A stretch of 64,000 nucleotides of DNA from Crossaster papposus (taxonomy: Eukaryota > Echinodermata > Asteroidea > Velatida > Solasteridae): assembly GCA_037893245.1 (NCBI GenBank), contig JBAIAA010000410.1:310001-374000 (forward strand), read 5' to 3'. Below, piece after piece: positions 58,001 to 64,000 of the stretch (within the stretch, counting starts at the first letter, position 1; each line of letters starts with the position of its first letter). The notes under the pieces were generated by a model, which had not been told where the DNA came from, did not search any database, and saw only the letters and a list, made by a program, of their open reading frames with translations. The position numbers were made by a program, and so were the translations under genes.

Positions 58001-61000
58001 ATTTTGCAGGATTGAGGGCGTTTGGGGTTTTGGAACTAGAGGATAATGCAGGATCCAGGTTATCATCAGGCCTAAACAAATGCTGGATGATTTTGCAGGA
58101 TTGGGTTACTTGGGTATTGATGCAAATGATGATTTTGGAGGATTGAGGTTATTTGTTACTTTGTACTTTCACACTGATCATGCTCTATGCACATTCTCAG
58201 AGGTGTAAGTTACGAGTCAAAACGTTTGCATACCAAGGGTCATGGGTCATGGGCCATGGACAAACTTAAAGCAGTAAATATTTGTATTCTATAAAGTACT
58301 AAGCTTAGTGCTAGCTATAGGCCTGCAGTCTTCCCTTACAACTTACTTATTATGGAAGTTGTGGTTATTGACAGTTAGCTCTGTGGTATTGGATATTTGC
58401 ATATAACAGTAGCAAAAGGCCAGGCAAGTTCTTGTGGTTAGCCAGTGGTTGTTGACAACTGGTGGTGGCAGAGGCTGGCTGTCTGACACCTCTTAATTCT
58501 TACACAATGGCTGTATTAGGTTTCAGGCCAAAGTGGGCCAATGTTTTTAACCTGATTATGTTTCAGACATTTTGTGGTTTGGAAAGGTCTGAAATGTAAT
58601 CGGTGATTAGGAAGCTTACGTTTCAGACATTTGAAATTTCTGAAAAATGTAATCGCTACTTACGTTTCAGACATTTAATGTCTGAAACGTAAGTCTATTG
58701 TTCACGTTTCAGACATTTTGACAACCTTTTTTGTAACCCTCAAGATTATTATTGTAATTTTGAAAGCAATGTATTTGGTATAACTAAATCTGAAACCTAT
58801 GAAAAATCATGCAACTTTACTGCGGTCGACCGCCACGTGCAATAGACTTGCAGCTCTGTCGAATGTAGTTTCATGTGTCAAAGGTTAATTAATGCTTAAC
58901 CAGTTCGCGCTGGGATTATTTTAACATCACCAAGCCGACGCGCGGGATTATTTTTAACAAAACTCGATCTGAGGCGGGTTCAGGCCGATAGTACCGGGAA
59001 GCACACCCACACATTTCCGGCCTTGCTCGCTGCTGACCGACATTTCCGGCCTTGCTTGTGGCGTGTGTATGCATCATTCGTTTTGAATCTGGGGAAAACT
59101 TTGCATTTATATACGTCATTCGGCGCGAACTGGTTAAAGCCATAAACTACTCCAATCTTGGTCTGGTAACTAACCTCCTTACTGAATGCCTTGATGCTGC
59201 TGATGACAGCCTTACTGCACAGATGCTTGTCGTTAGTCAGGAGAACCACAAGATCTTTTCCAACTAGAAAAAAAAAAGCAAAGATACATTTTTTGTAAAA
59301 TGTAATTTACATTCCTAAAATAACAGAAATTCAATTTTATTTATGAAATTCAGTTTTTCGGAAAAATTACAGGATATAGTTTTGCTGGATGCCTAGAATC
59401 ATTATTTACTTTCAAATAAGTTAAATATTTCTTAATAATTCGGTAGTAAAAATGTTTGATATCTGCTAATGGTGTATCCTACCTTTAAGTACATAATTAT
59501 GTACTTGTAGGTCATCATACCTTTCTTTTGCTGCTGCAGACAGCACTGTAGAATCCAATCATCGTTGCAAGTAATCTCAAAATCGGCCTCATCAGAGGAC
59601 TGCCAACAATCACACAAAGAAGAAACAATTAATGCAAATTAATAAATACCTAGGAGAGTTGCTGGCTTCTGATTGGTCGAGGCTCGATAACGTGGAGTGG
59701 ATTATTCAAGAAGAAGTGAATAAATGTTCCCTGAACCAGCATTAATCAATCATCACGTAAGCCGATGATTGGCCGAATGCAACAGTCCTACAGTAACTTG
59801 TAACAATGACGCGTCAAATCTTGATATGGCGCGCTATAAATGTACGCGTAGAACGTTTGTATCTATACGCAAGGCATTTTTATAAATGCGCGTGTCGTCT
59901 GTTAACGCTAGCGCGTTGCTATGCACGGTGGGCATCAGTGGTCCGCTAGTCTGGTCTCAAAGTATGGTTAATAATAACAACACATATTGAAGAGACAGGG
60001 TACCATGCATAAGCTAAAATATGGCCCCTGAACATGAAAACAAAACACTGGAAATATCGCCGAAAGAAAAGTCACGAAATGTGGAGCATTTTCACCATTT
60101 TTCTTGTTAAAAAGGTATTTATTAAAGGTGACAACAGTGCGAGGACCAGGTTATTACTGCGTGATAATGACCGGGTTGGGGGATGGACTGCATGGGATGA
60201 TAGTCCATCGCAGGTTATTTCCCGGCTAATGACGGTACCCATTTATACTCCTGGGTGGAGAGACGCAAGTGGGGGTAAGATGGCTTGCTTAGGAACACAA
60301 CTTAGTAAAAGGCAGTACAGGGTTAGAGTTAATAACAACATAACATTTTAATTTTAGAGTTGAATAATGAAATCGTCTGGAGCAGGGTTTGAACCTGGGA
60401 CCTCCACATAACCGTTTTGGTGCTCCACTGTCTTAAAGGTAGGATTCACCATTGTTAATTGCTTGAATTATGAAGAATGGGTTGATTTGGGGGGTTGTAT
60501 TTTATAGTAAATATAGTTTAACTGACCTGTCCAAAGTTTTACAATCATGGATGCTGAGAAAAGCAAGATGCCTACAATCATTATTTCGTTTCAAATAAGT
60601 AAGATACTTCTTAACAATTCGGTAGTAATTTTTTGTTTATATCTGCAAATGGTGTATGCTACTTTCGTGTGCCGAGTTCGAACCAACTTTATATGTTGGC
60701 AGTTCTCCGCCAGCAAAAATATCTTGTCCATATTTGTGTCAACGTTTCTTATAGCACTGACCTTTCTCATAGGTTCACCTTTGACCCGGGGATGCTCATT
60801 CATGACACACTTGTGTAGGAACTGGACCGCATTCCACGCATGTCCGCCTTTACTGCTTCCAACCTGACCAACACATAAATACACACCACGGTGAATAATT
60901 ATACAAATATTTACTGCTTTGAGTAGTGTATTAAAACTAGCTTTCCGAGGTGATCCATGGAGCATTCTGAAAATATAATGCTCCATGGATCACTGAACGA

Positions 61001-63883
61001 GGCTAGTTTTACCACACCACGAGATAAAGCATTAAATTTTTGTTTTATAACACCTCACCCACATTCTGCTTAATTAAAAAATGTTTACTTTATTTAAAGA
61101 AATCGTATACGTTTGGTAATTAGAACCCACTGTTTGTTTCAATCCTATATTGTTATAGATATATACCATAAAACTAACCTGTAAAAATGTTATTTCAAAA
61201 GGTGGTAGCGTTTTTAAGATATTGCCGAAAATCTGGAGCGGTTATGTCCACGCACGAAGAATAATCTGCAGTGGAATACCTAATCTGAGAAACGTCAAAG
61301 CAGTAACGCTTCTCCGATTCAAATTCTTGGGGATAAAAAGTGATATCTTTTTCCATAACCGCAGTACTTCGAAGTGAAAAGTTTCTAAAAATGCATTATA
61401 TACTATCCAAAGCTGCTGTACTTCTTACCAAGTAAGTTTTTATTGCCATTAATTTTTGGAGTAATTACCAAACGTATACGATCCCTTTAAATCTAAATAC
61501 AAAATAAGTGGAAAACTTATTTGCTCTTTTCCAAGCAAACCCAGCTCTATGTAGCGCTGGAACTTTGGAACAATATACAAATATTAAACGCTTCGAGTGG
61601 TCATAGTAAAACTAGCCTCCCGAGGTGATCCATGGAGCATTCTGTTTTCACGAGGTGAAGCCGAGGGAAAATGGAATGCTCCATGGATCACCGAGGGAGG
61701 CTAGTTTTACTACATTACAAGATAAAGCATTCAATATTTGTTTTTATAACACCTCACCAACAGATTCTGCTTGGTTATACATTTGTTTCATTATTCAAAT
61801 CTAAATACAGTTGAAACGAACTTCGATTTCAATACAAAATTGGTGGAAAATGTATTTGCACTTTACTAAACCACCCCTTCACAAAATGTTTTAAACCCAG
61901 CTCTGTAGCGCTGGCTTTTTAAAACACGCTAAACGCAACGCTATACGTGAACATCAGCATACATTTGCACACAAATACCGCGCCATGGGTATAGTACCTT
62001 AATTTTTCTAATGGTATAGCACTTTGGTTGCTATGATATAGTACTTTTTGCCGTGCACAAAAAGATGCCATGTGACTAGCTCTTGGCCAATCAAAACACA
62101 GAATCTGTGGGCGAGGTATTATAATATGTGCTACGCGCACACCTACATGCATCTGCATAAAAATACCGTGCCATGGATACTTCACTTTGGTTGCTAATGG
62201 TACAAGAAGATTAAAGCTAGGATACACCAATTGCAGATATCAAAAATATTTACTACCGAATTATTAAGAAATATCTTACTCATTTGAAAGAAAATGTTGA
62301 TTCTAGGCATCTAGCAAAATGATTGCGCTAGATATCCTGTAATTATTCCAAAAAAAAAAGAATTTTATAAAAAAAAAATGCGATCGCCGTCCGCTGATAT
62401 TTACTATAAAATACAACCTCCCAAATATACTCATTCATGATAACTTAAGCAATTACCAATTGTGTATCCTCCCTTTAATGTCCGACAAGCCTTACTGGGC
62501 TACTTTTACCTTCAATCCATCCAGCTCTTGCATGACGACCCACGGAATGACTAGAGTTGACAGGCCAAGCCCTAGACACCAATCAGAACAATACTCAACA
62601 AATTAATAGCAAATCTTACAGAAATTTTTGGTGTAACAATTCGTCACCAGTCACCCACTCTGCAAAAATGAGTCTGATGTGTTGAAAATGCTTTTCAATT
62701 TTACAGTTGGTCAGAAAAAGCAGGAAATAAGCTTTCATTTGATATATGGCACAACTCTGTAGTGTAATGCATTGGTCTTTTACAGTTTTGGAACATTTGC
62801 TTTTTCTCAGTTATATTCTAAATGTCTTTAAAAAGAAATGAAGATTTACAATTGTAGTGCTTCATCAGATGCTATGGTAAGAGAATGACAAAACCTGTAT
62901 TAAATTTAATTTAGAGATCAAATCAATCTTTTCAATCGATCAGATCTGAAAATATAGGTGTCGGAGAAACCAAAATGCCTTAAAACAAAAATATTATTTG
63001 TTGAAAGAAAAATCCCCTCCTAGACAATAAACGGCCCTTTACGTAAAAATGTATTTTCCGACATCTGACTCATTTTTGCAGAGCGGGTCAAAATGGGTTA
63101 GGGTTATATTTGAGAAAAGTGAAGAGGAACACGTTATGGTATCACAGTCCAAAATGATATTTGAAAGAATTTTCACGGTTTGAGAATTTTTTTGTATTTT
63201 GGTGAAATTTGGTCCAGGATTCTGAACTACACAAATTCAAAGGAATGTCCACACAAGGTTAGTATTCTAGTCCCCACCTAGTTGTGGGGACAGGTTTTGA
63301 AAAAGAACAGACCGAGTAGTGGGGACATTTTTGTGTCCTCATAGCGCGTTGGGTCTTCAGTAAAAGGGGTTGAGGTAGAATTGGGTTCGGGTATAATAAA
63401 ACAAAATGTAGAAAAAGACAAATTTAGGGTGATCTTGAAAATTGTTAAATTGTAGAATCTTCAGAGTTTGAGTTTAGAGAGAAATCCCTTCGCACACAAA
63501 CCCTATGGACTGTCCCCATAACGCAATGTACAAAAACAAACATGGGTGTGCGTATGTATTGATCGCCAATCGTGGTCGTCAGACAAAAGAATTGGGTACG
63601 TCCACAATTGACAAAACGTCCACAATTCCAAATCGTGTACAAATTCTTTGGAGGTCATCCGAAAACGTTGGAGTACAAACAAAAGAAGGGAAGACGGTCG
63701 GACAATGCCCCGTCCACGATTGGCGGTGTTTACTATAAACCTACATGCACCTAGGTGTCAGCGGGAAAAAAATAATAAAAAAAAATGCGAATACTTACCC
63801 TGGATCCTCTTGTCGAGTAAGTCTCTGACAAATTTCAGATCATGCATGAGTACATTGGTGTCCAAAACTACACGGAGACCCAG
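48940..63883 (-). CDS. SWT1: Transcriptional protein SWT1 (PIN-domain RNA endonuclease), 14 exons, 5' end outside
   Basis: SWT1 is a nuclear PIN-domain endoribonuclease linked to mRNA quality control and export. Fourteen exons on the - strand, all bounded by AG and GT, join with compatible phases into 491 codons plus TGA. They cover the PIN domain from its first strand (VVLDTNVLM) through IPWVVMQELD, NDDW and LLTNDKHL, which supply the four acidic positions expected in PIN nucleases. The C-terminal region has landmarks shared with vertebrate SWT1: KPPWS, HWIAIFGL, and the VNISLDIL segment after it. Exons in 5'-3' order: 63883-63799, 62571-62510, 60863-60762, 59599-59521, 59263-59175, 57495-57343, 56472-56378, 54761-54699, 53763-53684, 53173-53092, 51947-51750, 51075-50935, 50822-50726, 49089-48940. 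The long N-terminal region lies right of the window. Introns are full of MITEs, none of which breaks an exon. Confidence 0.9.
49225..49487. mobile_element. GTTCGCGCC foldback element, diverged
   Basis: Related to 54433 and 56673: AAAACGGATGACGGATAA, GAGCAAGGCC and a TTAATCC...GCGAACCGGTTAA end. Confidence 0.75.
49631..50704. mobile_element. 1.07 kb foldback element CATATGTGACCCGCTCC
   Basis: Ends CATATGTGACCCGCTCCAGG and complement; the interior is dominated by dispersed CCTTTCAAAACCTTT / AAAGGTTTTGAAAGG motifs on both strands. It lies in the last SWT1 intron, 22 bp from a splice donor. Confidence 0.85.
50726..50822 (-). CDS. SWT1: SWT1 penultimate exon
   Basis: This exon is too short to stand out as an open frame. 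It was located because the flanking exons did not join in frame. Acceptor TTTTGCAG, donor GTAAGT. It encodes VTEIPDSCIGE and LCQTIQIFLREFIS, the counterpart of the vertebrate DVETLYNFLIKYEV stretch, and restores the phase. A 1.07 kb foldback element ends 22 bp past its donor. Confidence 0.82.
50935..51075 (-). CDS. SWT1: SWT1 exon: late helical segment
   Basis: Encodes ALECHACLDILCPLMQQIIK, comparable to the vertebrate ICLQKLMAAVRDILEGI helix. Acceptor CTCTGACAG, donor GTACAA; leaves AG, completed to Arg by the next exon. Confidence 0.83.
51171..51734. mobile_element. Foldback element related to 49631
   Basis: Left end TATGTGACCCGCTCCAGG and right end GGTGACAGGTCACATAAT; shares GTCGCGCTATGCATTTATGA with the 49631 element but lacks its CTTTCAAAA interior. 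Confidence 0.75.
51750..51947 (-). CDS. SWT1: SWT1 exon: Pro-rich segment and VWLKV
   Basis: The largest exon, 198 bp. It encodes YGSALEQPILRLGEIKKRC, a Pro/Ser-rich segment, then EIVPVVFEVVWLKV, comparable to the vertebrate ILESVWITI. Acceptor TTTTGTTAAG, donor GTGAGT, leaving AG of a split Ser. Confidence 0.85.
52083..52960. repeat. Decayed ATGTGACC-type element sequence
   Basis: Starts ATGTGACCGGCTCTACAAAA; includes tandem CTGAACCT/CCAAAC-type motifs (52140-52570) and a segment GTCGCGCTGTGCACTATCAT mirrored at 57210-57300. Probably nested old copies; boundaries unclear. Confidence 0.5.
53092..53173 (-). CDS. SWT1: SWT1 exon: C-terminal helix
   Basis: Encodes VNISLDILKRLINSSVYFCR, similar to vertebrate AVDFTTVKFLLQDSRSLL. 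Acceptor TTCACAG, donor GTCAGT, leaving AG, completed to AGG by the next exon. Confidence 0.87.
53259..53481 (-). repeat. Partial GTTCGCGCC element with expanded 29-bp tandem repeat
   Basis: Starts AACCAGTTCGCGCCGGAGG and contains four to five tandem copies of CGAGCAAGGCCAGAAATGTC plus TGTCAGCAG. Other family members have one to three copies. Its right end is replaced by a family A fragment. Confidence 0.85.
53482..53656 (-). mobile_element. Family A MITE fragment fused to a tandem repeat
   Basis: Right half of the family begins where the CGAGCAAGGCC tandem array stops, and ends 27 bp from a SWT1 splice donor. Confidence 0.8.
53684..53763 (-). CDS. SWT1: SWT1 exon with HWIAIFGL
   Basis: Encodes HWIAIFGLYLNREDKRHFQQ; vertebrates have HWLAVFGL at this point. 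Acceptor TTTGTAG, donor GTAATC. A family A MITE fragment ends 27 bp past the donor. Confidence 0.9.
53859..54287. mobile_element. Foldback MITE CATATGTGACCTGGCACC
   Basis: Ends CATATGTGACCTGGCACCA and complement, with inner GCGACTTTC inverted pairs; 429 bp, in a SWT1 intron. Confidence 0.87.
54431..54674. mobile_element. GTTCGCGCC foldback element
   Basis: Begins TTAACCAGTTCGCGGATGAC, two GAGCAAGGCCGGAAATG units, ends GGCGCAAACTGGTTAA. Confidence 0.87.
54699..54761 (-). CDS. SWT1: SWT1 exon with KPPWS motif
   Basis: Encodes TEIVIIKPPWSFNDVIQCYE, matching the vertebrate LKPPWTLLHLLQCF segment. Acceptor TTTCCAG, donor GTAAGT; leaves AA of a split Lys. Confidence 0.9.
54781..54803. repeat. Poly-A tract
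   Basis: A-run of about 23, between a SWT1 exon and a family B MITE. Confidence 0.9.
54852..55438 (+). mobile_element. Family B MITE with a nested foldback element
   Basis: A full-length copy expanded to about 587 bp by the element at 55102-55289. It lies between SWT1 exons 54761 and 56378. Confidence 0.88.
55102..55289. mobile_element. Foldback MITE nested in a family B MITE
   Basis: Inverted ends TAAAGGCCGGTTCATAC and GTATGAACCGGCCTTA; CpG-rich interior with GACGTCA-like sites. It interrupts the host MITE, so it is the younger insertion. Confidence 0.85.
55577..55941 (-). mobile_element. Family A MITE
   Basis: Diverged copy with left terminus TTAAAGATAAAATACACC and a decayed right end. 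Confidence 0.8.
56378..56472 (-). CDS. SWT1: SWT1 exon: C-terminal region start
   Basis: Encodes LLQGLTMVLEKEMKEAYEDL, similar to the vertebrate GLSSILETEMKIAFGNL. Acceptor TTCTGCAG, donor GTAAGT; leaves TG, completed to Trp by the next exon. Confidence 0.88.
56671..56943. mobile_element. GTTCGCGCC foldback element
   Basis: Begins TTAACCAGTTCGCGCCGGAG and ends GGCGCGAACTGGTTAA, with three GAGCAAGGCCGGAAATG units. Confidence 0.88.
57177..57330. mobile_element. Half element matching 52600-52720 in inverse
   Basis: AACCTGAAACTGTAGGTATT through GCGACTTAATACACC is the complement of the segment at 52592-52720. Right end TGTGGGAGCTGGTCACA resembles the GCTCCCACA termini. It abuts a SWT1 exon. Confidence 0.7.
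57343..57495 (-). CDS. SWT1: SWT1 exon: Pro-rich linker
   Basis: 51 whole codons: a short helix (TLLAGLEALSNILQHRN), then a Pro/Thr-rich linker rich in DTPP and HHPRTP, then EEEL. The linker has few hallmarks of its own; placement rests on phase, GT-AG ends and position. It abuts MITE sequence on its 3' side (57177-57330). Confidence 0.8.
57572..57865 (+). mobile_element. LINE retrotransposon 3' end (reverse transcriptase C-terminus)
   Basis: Encodes RRNRLRWYGNMERNYEGDWV and then VGRPKKTWHDVV and DMKLLGL, the stereotyped C-terminus of non-LTR retrotransposon reverse transcriptases. After STDA a TAG replaces the usual Gln codon, and the old frame continues DRAQWRRAIKR to a GATGATGATGATGA tail. 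It is a 5'-truncated dead copy in a SWT1 intron, antisense to the gene. Confidence 0.85.
57880..58150. repeat. Dispersed GGATTTTGCAGGATTGAGG repeats
   Basis: At least five imperfect copies of GAGGATTTTGCAGGATTGAG over 250 bp; the inverse (CCTCAATCCTGTAAAATCC) occurs at 55480-55560. Directly follows the LINE tail. Confidence 0.7.
58545..58735. repeat. TTTCAGACATT inverted repeats
   Basis: Five copies of TTTCAGACATT and its complement, including the palindrome TTTCAGACATTTAATGTCTGAAA at 58664-58688 region. Confidence 0.8.
58897..59138. mobile_element. GTTCGCGCC foldback element
   Basis: Reverse orientation copy, ends TTAACCAGTTCGCGCTGG and CGGCGCGAACTGGTTAA, two GGCCTTGCTCG units. It ends 36 bp from a SWT1 splice donor. 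Confidence 0.88.
59175..59263 (-). CDS. SWT1: SWT1 exon: last PIN strand
   Basis: Encodes VVLLTNDKHLCSKAVISSIK, matching vertebrate TDDRNLRNKGLISGVK; TND carries the last acidic residue. Acceptor TTTTTCTAG. The chosen donor GTTAGT starts at 59174; a GTAAGG at 59184 is an alternative that would break the phase with the next exon. Confidence 0.87.
59343..59488 (+). mobile_element. Family A MITE fragment in a SWT1 intron
   Basis: Right third of the + orientation, ending GGTGTATCCTACCTTTAA. Confidence 0.85.
59521..59599 (-). CDS. SWT1: SWT1 exon: PIN domain NDD motif
   Basis: Encodes SSDEADFEITCNDDWILQCC. The vertebrate motif is NDDRVL-CC, so the Arg after NDD is Trp here. Acceptor TTGGCAG, donor GTATGA, leaving one base. 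Confidence 0.87.
60376..60432 (-). repeat. tRNA-derived fragment cut by a MITE
   Basis: - strand B box GGTTCAAACCC (60395-60385) with a GGAGGTCCC stem before it; the A-box half is missing at the junction with a family A MITE (60434). Confidence 0.5.
60434..60664 (+). mobile_element. Family A MITE with internal deletion, inserted in a tRNA-derived repeat
   Basis: Begins TTAAAGGTAGGATTCACC. The hairpin region is deleted between GAAAAGCAAGA and TGCCTACAATC. Its left end cuts off the tRNA-like sequence at 60376-60432. Confidence 0.85.
60762..60863 (-). CDS. SWT1: SWT1 exon: PIN domain helix
   Basis: Acceptor TTGGTCAG, donor GTCAGT, 34 whole codons. Encodes GHAWNAVQFLHKCV and EHPRVKGEPM, which align with the vertebrate AIPAVHFI and LWGQS region. 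Confidence 0.85.
60899..61061. mobile_element. Short foldback element, copy 1
   Basis: Centre: GGTGATCCATGGAGCATTC and complement; outer arms ACAAATATTTACTGCTTTGA and AAAGCATTAAATTTTTGT. Paired with 61577-61750. Confidence 0.83.
61093..61490 (-). mobile_element. Family B MITE in a SWT1 intron
   Basis: Full-length copy; left terminus altered to TTAAAGAAATCGTATACG. Confidence 0.9.
61577..61750. mobile_element. Short foldback element, copy 2
   Basis: Same arms with AACTAGCCTCCCGAGGTGAT and complement; 600 bp from copy 1, in the same SWT1 intron. Confidence 0.83.
62212..62478 (-). mobile_element. Family A MITE with internal deletion
   Basis: Both ends present; about 110 bp missing after GCGATCGCCGTCC. 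It ends 32 bp from a SWT1 splice donor. Confidence 0.87.
62510..62571 (-). CDS. SWT1: SWT1 exon: PIN domain strand with QELD
   Basis: This short 62-bp exon encodes STLVIPWVVMQELDGLK, matching the vertebrate IPWVV-QELD segment with the second acidic residue. Acceptor GTGTCTAG, donor GTAAAA. It enters with two bases and leaves in phase 0. Confidence 0.88.
62648..63092. mobile_element. Foldback MITE CTCTGCAAAAATGAGTC
   Basis: Ends CACTCTGCAAAAATGAGTC and GACTCATTTTTGCAGAGCG; 445 bp, just 5' of a SWT1 exon. Confidence 0.85.
63799..63883 (-). CDS. SWT1: SWT1 exon: start of PIN domain
   Basis: Acceptor CTCACAG ends at 63884 and donor GTAAGT starts at 63798. The exon encodes LGLRVVLDTNVLMHDLKFV and onwards; the Asp of LDTN is the first catalytic acidic residue of PIN domains. 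It leaves one base of a split Gly codon. Confidence 0.9.
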
Positions 63884-63920
63884 CTGTGAGGAAACAGAAA
63901 ACAAACAACATTTAGTGCTT

Positions 63921-64000
63921 TTAAGCTTAAAACATGTAAGCACAAAAATTTGCTTAGCACAAAAATTTGCTTAGCACAAAAAAAAGTCTTGCTCAGTAAA
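63921..64000. mobile_element. R3 MITE, partial at window edge
   Basis: AAAACATGTAAGCACAAAAA and tandem TTTGCTTAGCACAAAA at the right edge; the rest is outside. It lies just 5' of the first SWT1 exon in the window. Confidence 0.7.

Overview
This window is from an animal nuclear genome. The genes have introns with GT-AG boundaries, intergenic DNA is AT-rich, and the space between exons is packed with short inverted-repeat DNA elements (MITEs). The proteins are bilaterian types: an LMO4-type LIM-only protein, the actin N-acetyltransferase NAA80, a family 31 glycosyltransferase and the PIN-domain ribonuclease SWT1. The MITE termini and the style of the proteins suggest a marine deuterostome, most likely an echinoderm. 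That placement is inference.

Layout. From the left edge to about 28.3 kb or beyond lies the 3' half of an LMO4-like gene on the + strand. It comprises one exon carrying the whole second LIM domain (15021-15270) and, after a 13 kb intron, a terminal exon whose coding part is only Val-Cys-stop (28300-28308). The first LIM domain was not found and is probably left of the window. The intervals 34-36.6 kb and 36.6-38.3 kb hold non-repetitive DNA, an unrecognised 98-codon ORF behind a strong splice acceptor (36605-36901), and an intronless NAA80 gene (37643-38254). An intronless GT31 glycosyltransferase lies on the - strand (41258-42658); its metal-binding acidic triad is replaced. From 48.9 kb to beyond the right edge runs SWT1 on the - strand. 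Fourteen exons with compatible phases (491 codons plus stop) cover the PIN nuclease domain and the C-terminal region; the N-terminus is outside the window.

Mobile DNA. Two families dominate. Family A has termini TTAAAGGTAGGATACACC (about 16 copies or pieces). Family B has termini TTAAAGGGATCGTATACG (9 copies). One family B copy splits a 128-codon ORF at a TTAA site, and the frame is intact if the insert is ignored. Other elements are a Ginger-like element flanked by CCGG, a LINE 3' end, two tRNA-derived fragments and about twenty other foldback elements, several of them nested.

Most unusual features: (1) a 43-bp near-perfect copy of the start of the LMO4 LIM exon, with an AACCAAT palindrome array, embedded inside a MITE 636 bp upstream of the real exon; (2) the GT31 protein without its acidic triad; (3) eight 20-bp repeats carrying DR1-type nuclear receptor half-sites and CACGTG boxes, starting in the SWT1 stop codon; (4) the ORF split at TTAA. 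All boundaries were derived by eye, without alignments or transcript data.
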